Positions 21,757-33,640 of a stretch of DNA of 64,000 nt are shown here, in pieces. Under the pieces are notes generated by a model. It worked only from the letters and a program-made list of their open reading frames with translations. It was not told where the DNA came from and did no database searches. The DNA comes from Cryptomeria japonica (Eukaryota; Streptophyta; Pinopsida; Cupressales; Cupressaceae): NCBI RefSeq assembly GCF_030272615.1, contig NC_081414.1:825496896-825560895 (forward strand). The letters run 5' to 3'. The first letter of the stretch is position 1, and every line of letters starts with the position of its first letter. Both the position numbers and the translations under genes were made by a program.

Positions 21757-24303
21757 TTGCTCGAAGGGAATCCAGGAGGTGTCACAGAGGTTGAGAAGGC
21801 AGAGATAGACGGAGAGAATTACACTCTCTACACTGTCGTAGGGTTGCCCAAAGGGAACCTAGGAGTCACGGAGGGTGCCGAAGGAGAACTCTACAGTTCG
21901 CCAGAATACCACCGTAGGGTAAGAAGTCGCGAAGAATTGGTGGAACAAACAAGGCGAAATCTAAACCTGATTGACGCTACCAGAGACCTACTAAAGAACT
22001 TGTCCATTTCGGAGGACAACCGGAGAGAGACGATTGAAGGTGACAGTACGACTGACGGTGCCGAGGGAGCACAAGGGTACCGTACGGGAGGCAATTTGTT
22101 CGGTTCGGGGTCAACAACCTTCTCCGAAGGACCCACAAGTGGAGGGTCAGGTGCAGGAGGCGGAGGATCACCAGGTACAAGCACACAAGGAACCAAAGGA
22201 GCGAGACCCAGCGGTGGGATGGCAAGTAAGCAGAAGTTGCCGAAGTTCAACGGCGACGGGAAGGAAGATCCCGTCCACCATTGCCGCACTTGCGAAACCA
22301 TATGGTCAACGAACGGTGTTACCAACCAGGATGAATGGGTAACACAATTTCCAGCAACCTTAAGGGGAGTGGCCATCGAATGGTACTTAGATATGGATAA
22401 GGCCAAAGTCGGCACATGGCCCGACCTGAAGGAGGAGTTCGGGATAGAGTTCGGGATAGAGTTCCGCCTCCTCAGAGACGACAATGAAATAGTCGCCGAA
22501 ATCTATGGCACAAAGAAGAACAAGAATGAGACGGTCCGAGCCTATAGTCGGCGGCTCAAGGAACTATAGGGGAAAATGGAGAGTCAACCAGTAGATGGGT
22601 TGAAAAAGAGATGGTCCATGGAGGGGCTAAAACACTCCATCCGGAAGAAGATGAAAATTGTTCCACCAACCTTGTACGAAGATGCATATAATAGAGCGAT
22701 GGATCTCGAGAGCAACACCAAGACATCCAAGAAGAAAAAGCAGAAGGATAGCTCGTCCGAGGATGATGACTCTTCCAAGGGAAGCAACAGCGATGGCGAG
22801 TCCAGCAAAAAGGTGCAAGCCCTGCAGAAGGACATGCTGAGGATGATGAAAGAGCTGAAGGTTATGAAGGGAGGTCCGAGCAAGACCGACGAAGGGGACC
22901 TTTGGTGCACGGAATGTAAGACGGACGGCCACACAAAAGGCTCCTGCCCAAAGAAGGCCTATTGTGATATATGCCAGTTGATGGGGCATCCCACCAGGGA
23001 ATGCCCCTACAACATGAAAACACAAAGCCAACAAGTATCGCTTATGCAGGAACAACCAACTACATCGGGCGGTATCGACAGCTCCCAAGCGAACAACAAT
23101 GCAACCTCGGGAGGCTACCGAGATAATTGGTGGGGAGGACGAAACAATAATAACAACAATAACAATACAAGGAGCCGAATCCAATACGAGTCCAAGGGCC
23201 GACCAATGGTACAATGCAGAGCGTGCAGCCAGTGGGGGCACTTCGCCCAAGACTGCCCGAAGGGAGAGGCCACACAATATTTGTGCAAATGGTGCGGACC
23301 GAGAGACCACGAAGACGCCACCTGCCCGAAGTCCGGCGTCAACTTGCTCAATATCAAGGAAACCAAAGACGAGGAAGTGTTGGCAGTAACCCACGCCCAA
23401 GCCAGACACACAATGTGCCCAGACCCGGAGACAGAGAAGCGAAGGGTACGGGAAGCACGGGAAGAAATTGAGAAAGAGATACGAGAAAGGGCGAAGGCAA
23501 AGGGTACCGCGGGTACTTCCAGCCAACCGAAGGCGGAGGAGGCTATACTAAATCAAATTTTAAAATTGGAGGTACCTGTGAAGGTACACGACCTCCTCCT
23601 GACGATGCCTCAATTACGAACGGTGTTGCTGAATAATCTCTCCCAACCACGCACCAATACCAACCACCGCACACATGTTCCTGGGGGGTCTGCAATAGAC
23701 CCCATGTTGCTCGCAGTTAACACTAGAAGGAACCTGGCCATTGTGGAGATGGGTATCCTTGGCACAATTCTAACAGATACCATCGTCGATGGTGGATCGG
23801 GAGTGAATGTTCTTCCAGAAGAGACCTGGCGGAAGCTGGGGAAGCCGATGCTGTGGCCATCTACGTTCAATTTGCTGGGAGCAGATCAACATGGAATCAA
23901 ACCCATCGAGACACTGATGGGCCAACAAGTTACCATCGGGACACAACCCTTCATACTGGACTTCGTGGTAATCCCACTAAAGAAAAAAGGGTATGATGCG
24001 ATCTTAGGGAGAGGGTGGTTGGTGGCAGCCAAGGCCACCCACAACTGGAAGAAGAACACTCTGTCTATGGAGAATGGAGGAAGGAAGTTTATCATAGACC
24101 TTGGGATGCAGTTGGTTAGTGAGGAAATGGCATCATCTTCGGAATCGGAGGGTGAAGGAAAAGGCGACCTGAGGGACGAAGGACGGGGCTGCAGGGAGCC
24201 CAACGACGAAGGGATTCTCAAACTAGGAGAGTGCTCCAAGGATGAGACGGGGTCATTGAACGGGCTCTTCCACTGGCAGATGAAGGATTACGAAATGTTC
24301 TAA
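21757..24303 (+). pseudogene. R1 gag-protease (one in-frame stop)
   Basis: A single frame runs from 21757 to 24303, broken only by a TAG at 22567-22569. The first part is the gag N-terminal and capsid-like region (LRGVAIEWYLDMDKAKVG, LLRDDNEIVAEIYGTKK). After the stop come a Lys/Ser/Asp-rich linker and four CCHC zinc knuckles: CTECKTDGHTKGSC, CDICQLMGHPTREC, CRACSQWGHFAQDC and CKWCGPRDHEDATC (about codons 111-250 of the second segment). A retropepsin follows, with VDGGSGVNVLP (about codon 402) and DAILGRGWL. Four knuckles is more than the usual one or two. R3 gag has leucine at the stop position, so the TAG is a mutation, not a programmed signal. Confidence 0.9.
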
Positions 24304-26374
24304 AGCTACAGGCTCGAAGTAGAGGAACCAAAGCAAGTAACAGAGGAGGTGTACCTCCCAGAATACAGAGAATATTGGAAGGGAGACGCCACAAACCTCG
24401 GTGACGTAGATAATCCCAAGATCATTTGTGTCGGCAACGATTGGAACCCTATGTGGAAGGCTGCAACCTTCAAAATCTTTATTATTCTTCTTCTTCTTAT
24501 GTACGGGAAGGAGACCGTGGTCCCTGTCGAAATTGTGGTTCCAGGTCTTCGGATGGCCATTGAAAATAGACTTGCCACCAATGGGTCCAAATTGAAACCC
24601 TACCACGAGAAGCACGCAGGGGACCCGAGAGGCCAAAAGGACACCCGAGAGTCCGGAGGGGAACTCGATAGGATGGAAGGGGACCTGAGAGGCCGGGCAG
24701 GCGACTCAAGAGGCACGGGACCAAAGCGGGAGACTCTCGGACGAGGCAAACCGAGAAAGGGCGATCCCAGAGGCGCGAAACCTGAGCCGAATCTAGACAC
24801 TTAGAAAAAAAAAATTTAAAAATTAAAAATTAAAAAAAAAACCGTACGATCTGTACGGCATAAAAAAAATTGTAACTAATAAAAGAAAAAAAAAAAAAAG
24901 GGAACGACGGTGGACCACCGTGCGGTGGCAACATCGGCGGTGGAACCACTGTGCGGTGGCAACACCGACGGTGGGACCACCGTGCGGTAGATACCACCGC
25001 CGCCGCAAGGCATAAAGCACAGTCGAAGACATAAACACACACACACGCAGCAGCCCCCACCCGAACGCATAGACACAAACACGCACTCCACCCAACAACG
25101 CAGCGCGCAAGCACAGGGAAGGCATACGCAGCCATACACAGCCATCCAGGAGGTAGTTAAGTGTTCGGTGTGCAGAAGGAGGCCCGTACGGTGTGTATGG
25201 TAGATAGTTGGTCGTGTATTCTGTACGGTGGAGGGGTGTTGACCGCACGGGAAGGTGGCCGTACGATTGGAGGTGTCAGTGTTGTTGTTGACCGTACGGG
25301 GAGGTTGTATGGCCAGGGTGCCATCAAGGACATTACAGTGAAAAAAAAAAGAAAAACGACGACGACCAGATTGAAAAATCATTCGATGACATCTGGAGCC
25401 AGGACGCTGAAAATATTAGAGTGGACAAGAAGGGTTTTGACATCTTAAAATATCACAGAAATGATGTGCGCCATGGACTTTCGTGTGGTTCTGAGGGTTG
25501 CAAATTGGTGTTGCGCTCCCTCTCGACCCCGCAGGGGCGCTGCCCCCGAACCCCGCGAGGGGTGCTGCCCCTCGACCCCCAGTTTATTTTTGATCTACAA
25601 TACACTTTTTGGAGTTGGGCGAAGGGCATCCAAGAAGTCACGGTAAGTGTTGGGGTTGTTCCGTACTGTGAGAAAGAAGCCTGAAGCTAAGCATTGGTGG
25701 GGAAGCCATAAGCGGAAGAGGGAGACGGATTTGGAGGTTGCGAACAAACAGATTCTGAGGGAAGGCATTGTAGGCACGCGAAGTCATACGGCACCAGGGA
25801 GTTAGTCAGCTCAGTTATCAACCTTTGGGGAGTGTGATGGAGGATTTGAGGCGTCTCCTAGCCTTTGTGCCAGAAGGTTGTGGCCACTTCCAGGCATGAA
25901 TGGTACACTTTGAGGAACTCGGAGTATGTCTCGGTTGGACGTAAGGTTGCCTTGGTGGATGCACAGAGGGCTCGGGAGGAGCCGACCACCAGGTTGGAGG
26001 CAGTAGTAGCGTGAGACTTAGTTCAACATACCCAGGAGTTGGATGTCGAGAGGGCAATGCGGGTGGCTATCGAGGACAAATTGGCTAGGGAGACAGTATC
26101 ACTTGAGTAGCAGTTGGTGGAGGCTGAGACTGAAAAGTGTGTTTTGCAAACAAGTTTGGTTTAGGCACAAGAGGATTGTGATGTCAAAGGAAGCACTAAT
26201 GGTGAAATCCGCACTCGAGCATCAGATGGTAGCAGAAAAGGGTTTTCAGGCGAGGACGCAGCAGGTGTATGAGTTCCACACTCGACTAGCATTCGCAGTT
26301 CCTACAGTTCTCTACCTTGGTTTTGTTTAATGTCATCTCTATTTTGTATTAAGTCGTCCGGAGACAACTTCTTT
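24304..26374 (+). other. R1 non-coding filler between protease and 3' LTR
   Basis: No pol domains are seen. It contains an Arg/Gly-rich open stretch (24349-24804) made of GAGAGGC/GGGGACC-type repeats, an A-rich tract (24805-24900), and GGTGG/CCACC dyad repeats (24905-25000). CCGTACGG-type motifs (25180-25320) and a CCCCTCGACCCC repeat (25510-25580) follow. This resembles the sequence that fills pol-less LARD-type elements. Confidence 0.7.
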
Positions 26375-26375
26375 T

Positions 26376-26388
26376 CTTGGGGGGATGA
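26376..26388 (+). other. R1 polypurine tract
   Basis: The purine run TTGGGGGGATGA lies immediately 5' of the 3' LTR, the usual primer for plus-strand DNA synthesis. Confidence 0.75.
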
Positions 26389-26697
26389 TGTTGTCGGGAA
26401 TAATCATTATGTTATGTTTATGCTGTCATCAATAATAATGAGTTACGGTGGTCAGTTAGTTAGTCGTCCCAAAGGGCAGTTGGACGCGACGGTTGGTCGC
26501 ACCCCTTCGGGTATTATATATTGCATACCATTCCTTCTTAGTATCATCATATGATAGTCGTATCTAGGTGTAATGTTATAAGCACTTGATCTACATGGAC
26601 TATTGAATTAATACAGAGACTAGTTATTTAATATATTTCCATTATGTTATGTGCATTTACTTTCTGCATTTAATCGTTTACCCGTATGTGGCAAACA
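26389..26697 (+). repeat. R1 3' LTR
   Basis: TGTTGTCGGG...GGCAAACA. It differs from the 5' LTR by scattered substitutions and small indels (for example an 8-bp gap near AAAGCGAAGGG), so the insertion is not very recent. Confidence 0.93.
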
Positions 26698-26762
26698 CGA
26701 GGGTCCACTGATAGGCTAATCAACTGCTAGAGTGATGTCTCTAGCTAGAAGGGGACATCGCA
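26698..26762 (-). repeat. R2 5' LTR, outer part
   Basis: Matches 19584-19648. The minus-strand start is TGCGATGTCCCC. Confidence 0.85.
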
Positions 26763-26813
26763 TATAATTACTTTAACAGTTTTAGGTCCAAACCCTTATA
26801 CCTAAATATATAA
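26763..26813. repeat. 51-bp exact direct repeat, right copy
   Basis: Identical to 18372-18422, which lies within the C1 LTR. Confidence 0.9.
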
Positions 26814-27926
26814 TTTCTAATTTACTAAGATTCTTCTCCTCCTTTCATGTAATGAGTTATTATGTATTTCGGAAGATATTTCCTCAAAAAAGTCAAACCA
26901 ACCTTGAAGCTTTGGCTATCTCCACTAGCATGAAAAAGGCAAAACAAAATGACAGGTTACCAAGCTTAACTTTTAACAGATTTGGGAAGTCTGAAATATT
27001 TTCTCATTAAAAGCTCACACCATCACCAAATTTTTTCAAGGACTACAGTTCACTCTCCAGTTCAAACATCACAATCCCTTAAAAAACTAGAATCTCTCCA
27101 GGTTCAAGCACAGTAGAGCTAGAAGCATCTTTCACAGAAAACAGACATTCCAGTGTGTGGTATCCTTCACCAAGTGGCATGCACCCATTTAGTGCCACCA
27201 CTAGTTCAAACATGAATTGTGAGAAGCAGCATGTTTCAAATGACAAAATCATTACAGTAAGGCATGGGTATCTTCACAGTATAGCAGGTGTCCTTCACAA
27301 CACAGGCATCTTGGCCTTCAGTGCTCATAGAATGGCATCCACAATATGGAGAGGATGGCTGCTTCTTATAATGCAAAATTGAGCACTCAACAAACTTAAT
27401 TCCCCATATTATGAATCCAGCAATTTTTATTTATTTTTTGAAAAGGGAAAACCAAACTCAGTGACATGGACCATAATAGCCAGTTATATTGTTCCCAAAT
27501 GCTAACAATTTTAAAAAGCTCAAACTGTCCTCATAAAAAAGAAAACGCCCTTTCACATTGCTAACAACCTTGTAACTAAATTTATTTCCGCTTACTTTGA
27601 ATTAACACTAGCATGTATCATAAAGTGTATTTCATTCTATGTGCTTTTGTACTCTTTGTATGCCTAGTTGTCAAATTTTACATTTTGGATGTTTATTGTA
27701 TTTATGTATATAGGGCCACCACAATGTACTTCCATTAATAATGAACATCTAACAACTACCTCAAACAAGTATAGCAGTCAATTTTTCCAATGAATTAGGC
27801 TACACCAAAAATTGAAATGTTACATTCCATTCCACTAATCAGTAGTCTGTAAAATCACATGCAAATGCATTACAGCAGGAAATGCAACGTAAAAAAGAAA
27901 ATCAATGGAATCAACATCAGCTACAC
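26814..27926. other. Host DNA 3' of the visible DnaJ exons; nothing recognised
   Basis: AT-rich, no convincing exon, ORF or repeat. Probably intron or 3' flank of the DnaJ-like gene. Confidence 0.4.
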
Positions 27927-28064
27927 CTTTGTACGTGAAAGCTGACGAACTCTAAGATTCAATTCAAGTTGTTGTTGCTCTGCCCAAGCTGTGACTGCCA
28001 TATCTCCCCGTCGTTCAAACGCTTTCTTTTTCTTCATTACCCATTCCATCCATGCTCTGGATGC
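27927..28064 (-). CDS. DnaJ-like protein, exon C
   Basis: Minus-strand exon of 138 bp (46 codons, phase 0) between acceptor TACTACCAG (28065) and donor AAG|GTG (before 27927). It encodes a charged segment with WMEWVMKKKKAFERRGDMAV, then AWAEQQQLELNLRVRQLSR. This follows the J domain directly when joined to exon B, whose end is also phase 0. The sequence is conserved in appearance and has no defects, unlike all the transposon ORFs. Similar post-J-domain segments occur in plant J-domain proteins predicted for plastids, but I cannot name the orthologue. Confidence 0.8.
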
Positions 28065-29615
28065 CTGGTAGTACAAATCTGAATTAGTAAAGTATTCTAT
28101 AGAAAAGATGCAAAATGTTTCTCAATTGAAATCCAAACAATTTATAAGAAAACAATTGCATGTGCAAGTTTATAGAGATACTTTGGAAACAGAAGATATT
28201 CACTAATGCAGAGCTTAGATGTTCCTTGATTTGGATTATCATGGATTTTGTTACGTACAGAATAATTATGATTGATATTTCTTTTGGAAAGGAAAAAGCA
28301 ATAACAACACATTCAGGAATAATGTTTATACATATCATTAATAAAATCTTTTCTGTCAAAATAATCTAAGGAGCTTAGAATTACTTTTATACATAAAGTT
28401 GTTAAATAACTAATAAAACTATTAATGGTTATTAAAATATTAAAAATAAAACAGATTTCATGGTTTTTGTTATTTAAAGATACACTACCATTGATATTTC
28501 TTTTGGACATGGAAAGAGCAATAACAATACATCCAGGAATAACGTTTATACATATCATTAACAAAATCTTTCTTTTCTCAAAATAATCTAAGAAGCCTAG
28601 ACTTAATTTCATATATAAATTTGTCAAATAACAAATAAAACTATTAATGACAAATAAAATATAAAAATAAAAAAGATATTGTGTGCATTTGTTTAAGATA
28701 ATAGTCCAGAAAGGTCATGCCACATACTCCATACTCAATAGGCAAACAGACAAAATCATGTCATAAGAGTCTTAGAAATAATTTCACAAAAAAACAACTA
28801 TCAAATGTGCAAAAAAATCCAGATTGCAAATCATTAGAGATAATTTTCAGATTATTTAGTTGAAATTTTAGCTGTTTTTTGTTGATCATGAATCCAGTAC
28901 ATTTCTTCTCGTTTGATTTGCTTTTGTTGAATCTTAGAAATATGAATAAAATTTAGGCGTGTGAGATTAGAGATAACTATATTGTCTGCTCCCACTATCA
29001 CGGGCTGAAAATCTCCTAGAGCAGGTCACAAAGTGGTCACACCAATTGTCTAAGGGATTTGAACTGGATGCAATGAGATCTCATCACTCCATGCATTGGC
29101 TACAATGATAAATGGTTCTAGACCATTCCAAAAGTATACAAGATGTACTTGGCTTGACTAGTTCCCACTATGCATATAATGAACTATGGGATATGTGCTA
29201 AGTTCAGAGCGAGATTAAGTCAAAAAACATAAATGAATCTGATTCATAACCAAAAAGTTTTAGATAGATAACCAACAGAAGGAGAAAAGCTCAAAGATTT
29301 CTTTTGGATGAGATCTGCTACCATATTCCCAAGAATAAATGCAAAGAGATGGTAAGGGGTACCAGAAAAGATGACAACAAGAAAGTACTGGTAAACAGCA
29401 TCAACAAATATCTAAATTGAAAACTTGAAACATACATCTGAGGAGATCTTAAACTGACAAATCAGCGAGCAAATAAATTAATAATTGAAAATTGAACACA
29501 TTACAAATACCAGAAACAGATCTAATAAGTAAGAGCAGAAGACACAAATCAAGCACTTGGGTGAAAAATAATAGCAACATGAAAAATTCAATTGAAAAAT
29601 GAATGAGATTTCAAC
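28065..29615 (-). other. DnaJ-like gene, intron B-C (1.55 kb)
   Basis: AT-rich intron with a tandem duplication (28250-28690). No other coding segment seen. Confidence 0.65.
28250..28690. repeat. Imperfect tandem duplication of about 220 bp in the intron
   Basis: The block starting near 28271 (ATTGATATTTCTTTTGGA) recurs near 28490, with the same order of phrases to about 28470 and 28690. The copies differ by many substitutions, so the duplication is old. Confidence 0.8.
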
Positions 29616-29755
29616 CTTGATAGGGTTGACACGGTTATCCTTATCATACTTCATACGCTGCTCCTTATCCATAAGCAATTCATAAGCTGCCTGAATCTTA
29701 ATGAAACGAGTTTCTGCTGTTTCTCCTTCCTCCAAATCCCCAGTGCCATCATACA
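29616..29755 (-). CDS. DnaJ-like protein, exon B (J-domain helices III-IV)
   Basis: Minus-strand exon of 140 bp between acceptor ATCTTAG (29756) and donor AAG|GTTGAA (before 29616). It encodes YDGTGDLEEGETAETRF, then IKIQAAYELLMDKEQRMKYD, the typical second half of a J domain. Joined in phase to exon A, whose single leftover base completes a codon here, it restores a continuous J domain after the HPD tripeptide. J domains bind Hsp70 and stimulate its ATPase. Confidence 0.88.
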
Positions 29756-30174
29756 CTAAGATGACGATAAAAATAAGTGTGTTTCACTCTATAAAATTCT
29801 GTAAACTTTGATAAGAAAATAAGGAAAACACTTATATTACTGACCATAGATGATGAAAAGCAAATAATATAACTACTAGGTATTTCATGGGTGACATCAT
29901 TGAGAAGTTAAGAAGCAAATCTAGTCCACACCCATCACTAAACAACAAAAAACAATTCTGCACACCTCAGAAAATAGAAAAAGTATTTTCAATCAATTAT
30001 TTTAACAAAAAATTAAAATCTAATCCTTGTCTTTACCACAAGATGTTGAAGTTCATTAATTTCTTTACCAATATTGGACTTCAATTCTATGGCTTTCGTA
30101 CATCTCACAGGAAGTAAAATCATAATCTATTCCAAAATGAAAAGGGCAAAAAGCAAGTTAAATGGAACATTTCT

Positions 30175-30226
30175 AAAAAGCCGACATAATAAATGATCCC
30201 AAAAAGCCGACATAATAAATGATCCC
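30175..30226. repeat. Perfect 26-bp tandem duplication
   Basis: 30175-30200 and 30201-30226 are identical (AAAAAGCCGACATAATAAAT followed by GATCCC). Confidence 0.95.
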
Positions 30227-33200
30227 ATTGAATTTTGACACTTCAAATTAATGACCAAAATAAAAGGGTATCACTACCATTTGCAAGATTAGTACTTCAT
30301 ATTTATTAGTGACAACACTGGACCAACTCCCATAACATGCAGTTTATTTTGTTAGGTGTGAGGTCCAGTCGCATGAAGAAGCTACTCCTTTGAAAGAGGA
30401 ATCATGTATTTACATTTGTCTTTCATACTTGAGATTCTATGTAGATCTGGAAAGCTATTTAAGTGGAAACTTTTCAGCATAGGCTGACTTTCTATCATGC
30501 ATAGAACATTGTATTTTCTTTTAATGCTGTCTGCATTTATAGACCTAATGGACTCTTCAGATCCTCATTTTAAGTATTTGATAGACAGTGTTCTTACAAA
30601 ATAATGCTCACAAGCATTTTATCTTCAAATTGTTGAACTACCATAAAATTAGACCGATGAGCACTTGTTTAAAATGAGTTGAAATTTTAAGTTTCTTCAA
30701 TTAAATCAACTTAGCTTTATTGACTAGGGAGTTATTCACCAAAGGGCCAATAGCAAAACAACATACTTTTTAGTTTGAAAGATAACTTCTCATAGTTAAC
30801 TACAATCGTCACTCATAATATGCATAGAATAAAACAATAATTAGAGACGACTTTTCCTTGACTTTCAAGTTTCAAGTGGGTCCAAAAGCACAATAATTTC
30901 TCATCGCAACCAACAAGACTTACAGAAGGCTCTCTCCATGACTATCAAAACTAACTTGTCATGTATTGATGTCTGGAGATTGCATCACAGGAATATTCAC
31001 TTCTTTGGAGAAGTTTTCCACTTTAAAGAGATAAATCTGCCTCATTTGAAGCTACACAACTACCAACACGGTTATGAAGACACTATCCATGTTGACAGGT
31101 TCATCTGGGACCTTTAGACAGGCCTTAGAAAGCTATACAATTCATTGAAAAAAAAGATAAAATACCACCAACTCGTAGCTATATATATACTGTTGTATAA
31201 TTTCTGCCTCACACTTAAAGCAGATATCATAATTACACGATCCAGACACGGTTAAATCTTCATGACCGATGCACCAGGCCAGCTCCAAATAGGCCAAAAA
31301 AACCTTGGCCGAATTTGACAAAAGACTGGGCTTCTCCAAATAAGCTCTTTGACCTGCAATTAATGCTTTGTTTCTCTTTTCTTTAAAACAATCAAAACTC
31401 AAGCATGACTCAGAGATTCTCGTCAAAACTCAGAGAGCCTTGCTGAACCTGAAGAGCCAATCTGTTTCAATTGATTTTGGTCACTTGTCACTCAGACTTG
31501 CAAATTTAATGCATACTTGGAGAATCTTGTAAGTTATCATTATGACAGATATTGGTTTTGTCTATTATTTTTTCAATATTGCAATTGTACTCAATTTTTA
31601 AAATGGGATTTGCAATCAATTGATCTATTACAAGACATAAATAGGAATCCCATCATATCATTTGATCACTTCTTGAACATTCATGAACATTTACTGTCTG
31701 TGTTTCTTTTCTGTAAGGTTTTGCAATCTTGCGTAAATAAGGAAAAAGTTAAAAACATTAGCATAATTGTGGTACCATATGCTTCTGTATCTAAACCAGA
31801 ATATAGAAAATTAACAATTCACATTTTGAATTTTCAATGGGATGGTAAGGATTTTGTGTGATCATAAACATTTATCTTCTGATTTTTCATAATTGCAATT
31901 GTCCCTCAATAAATCAGCTAGAATTTTACTTTAGTCTATGCTTTGTTTCAAGTAAAGTTATGAAACAATATAAACTACCTCAAAGTTCAATTTAGATTAT
32001 GAGAGAATAAACAAAAAATTCATTCCCAATTTGAGAAATATGAATCTGTAGACTTCTCAAACTACTACCAAATTTTGTCGCATCATGAGATCTCAACATC
32101 CTTAGACCACTCAATTGGTGGCTTGCTTGCTCCTGGTCCTTTTTTTCATTTTCTATTAAAACGATAACAAGTACAACATGTATGTTAGAGTTGGATCCCA
32201 TACAATATGCAAACATATAATTTACCTTGAATTGTAAGAATGGTACTTCAAATTTAATGCAAAACTTTAATTGATCTAGCTTTCCATCACTCATACTCCA
32301 TGGTGTAGGTGAATTATCCCCTGATATGATAGAAACAACAATTTTGGACTACAAAAATGTCAGAAAGATAACTAACTGCTGCCAATACATGGCCACATTC
32401 TTTCTTTGATACTAGTTCGTTCAGTGTATTGTTTTGCTAAATGCTTCTGGATCTGACCGTATCATGTTTAATTTCCAACATTTTGGGTCTCTGTTGGATC
32501 CATCTTCAGGGTAAAACGGCTGCATTGCTGCACACTAATTGTCTGCCTCATTGCATTGAGAAGGCATTCTTTAGTTCATTTAGTTATGATAAAAGGCCCC
32601 TCTTCTCCCTTTTCTAGTCCACCAATCATCGATATGTGAACCATACTACTATTACTAATGACTAGAGTTGGCAGTTTAGTACATAAAGGTTTTCACATAC
32701 CAGATGTAAAAAATAAAGAGCTAAGGCAGCATCTGTGCAGATCAGACTGACCATCCACTGCCACCTTCACCTGCTGTTCTGCACTATTATATCTATGGCA
32801 GAGAGATGAACAGAAGCAGCAGCATAGCATATAGATTCTGCTTTTTAAGTACTTCAGGTTTCCTTAATTCTTTTCCCCTGGATTCCTGTGTAAGCACCAC
32901 CACACACTCCTCGTGGATACCCACTCTTACAGGGATGTAGTCACCCAACGAAGAGATGAAATAACCTAAGATGCAGCAACTAGCCGCAAAAATGTAAAAG
33001 ACAGAGAAGACTTTCATATTATCAACTGCTGGGATAAAGTTCTTACTGTGAATATTCCTCATTAGCAGTCTGCTGAATTGCTCATCAGTCTCATAGAGCA
33101 GACTTTGGTGGGCAAATTCACTGGTGCTTGGCCTTACCATAAAACACTGGAAAACTGGGTGAACAGACAGCGGAGATCAAAGAGTCAAGGTATGATTGAG

Positions 33201-33229
33201 ATTTCAATGTGCAGAAAGGTTTTTGTAGC

Positions 33230-33640
33230 TACGTTATCTGACAAAGAATAGAAAGATACGATATCTCGGAATGGCCCTTGGTTTATAGGCCCCCATGGGC
33301 TGTACCTCAACAACTTGTAATCAAATTAAAATTTTGATCCATTGGAAGAAAAATCACCAAGGATGCCAGTATGGGTGAGACTCCCTTCTCTTCCCCTGCA
33401 TTTGTGTAATGATGGCACCTTAGAGGCAATAAGAAATGCTATTGGGGCATACAAAACACACACCAAGCCTAAAGAAAATAACTACTCAGTAGTCCGCATT
33501 TGTGTAGAATCTTCTAAAGGGCATCCTGAGGCCATTAGCTTGAGATTGATTAAGTTGGTATTCACTCAGAAGCCTTGAATACGAGTATTTCTTTATAATC
33601 CATTATCTGTCATAAACATAGGTACTTTCAAAGGGACTGC
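33230..33640 (+). pseudogene. LINE (L1-type) ORF1 fragment
   Basis: Plus-strand translations near 33265-33570 give NGPWFIGPHGLYLNNL, then PVWVRLPSLPLHL, then a segment with VVRICVESSKGHPEAISL. This series is typical of the DUF4283-like nucleic-acid-binding region in ORF1 of plant L1-type LINEs and related domesticated genes. Frames are shifted, no reverse transcriptase is nearby, and the copy is a short relic within the DnaJ intron. Purine-rich plus-strand DNA up to 34126 may be more of it. Confidence 0.6.

Larger units (their letters stand above)
21024..26697 (+). mobile_element. R1: complete non-autonomous Ty3/gypsy element (gag-protease only)
   Basis: LTRs of about 310 bp (21024-21334 and 26389-26697) begin TGTTG and end CAAACA, and are flanked by perfect CGAGG duplications (21019-21023 and 26698-26702). 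A primer-binding site follows the 5' LTR, and a polypurine tract (TTGGGGGGATGA) precedes the 3' LTR. The only conserved genes are gag with zinc knuckles and a retropepsin. No reverse transcriptase, RNase H or integrase is present in the 2 kb after protease, so the element must have relied on enzymes from a partner. It sits within the R2 5' LTR and is the best-preserved element here. Confidence 0.93.
18457..26762 (-). mobile_element. R2: truncated Ty3/gypsy chromovirus carrying R1
   Basis: Minus-strand element. The 5' LTR starts at 26762 (TGCGATGTCCCC), is interrupted by R1 (21024-26697), and ends abruptly near 20690. Directly joined to it is the integrase part of pol (20689-19627), then a polypurine tract (minus-strand GGGAGGGTGGAC just before 19648), then the 3' LTR starting TGTGATGTCCCC at 19648. 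The two LTRs are alignable from the start to the 20690/19251 point. Gag, protease, reverse transcriptase and RNase H are missing, so a deletion joined the LTR interior to the integrase. The far end of the 3' LTR is uncertain (18423-18457). Confidence 0.8.

Noticed and set aside
22627-23526. 299-codon minus-strand ORF over the R1 gag
   Set aside because: Antisense shadow of the gag zinc-knuckle region, which has clear CCHC motifs on the plus strand.
24349-25382. Arg/Gly-rich and Cys-rich ORFs in the R1 filler
   Set aside because: Compositional ORFs over GAGAGGC, GGTGG and CCGTACGG repeats, with no domain.
18423-26762. 51-bp repeats as the R2 target-site duplication
   Set aside because: Integrase duplications are 4-6 bp; TATAA within the repeat may be the true one.
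31142-31426. 94-codon minus-strand ORF
   Set aside because: No recognisable motif, AT-rich intron surroundings; likely chance.
32793-33140. 115-codon minus-strand ORF with a hydrophobic segment
   Set aside because: Could encode one membrane helix, but it lies inside the DnaJ intron with no homologue recognised and no splice context. Insufficient support.
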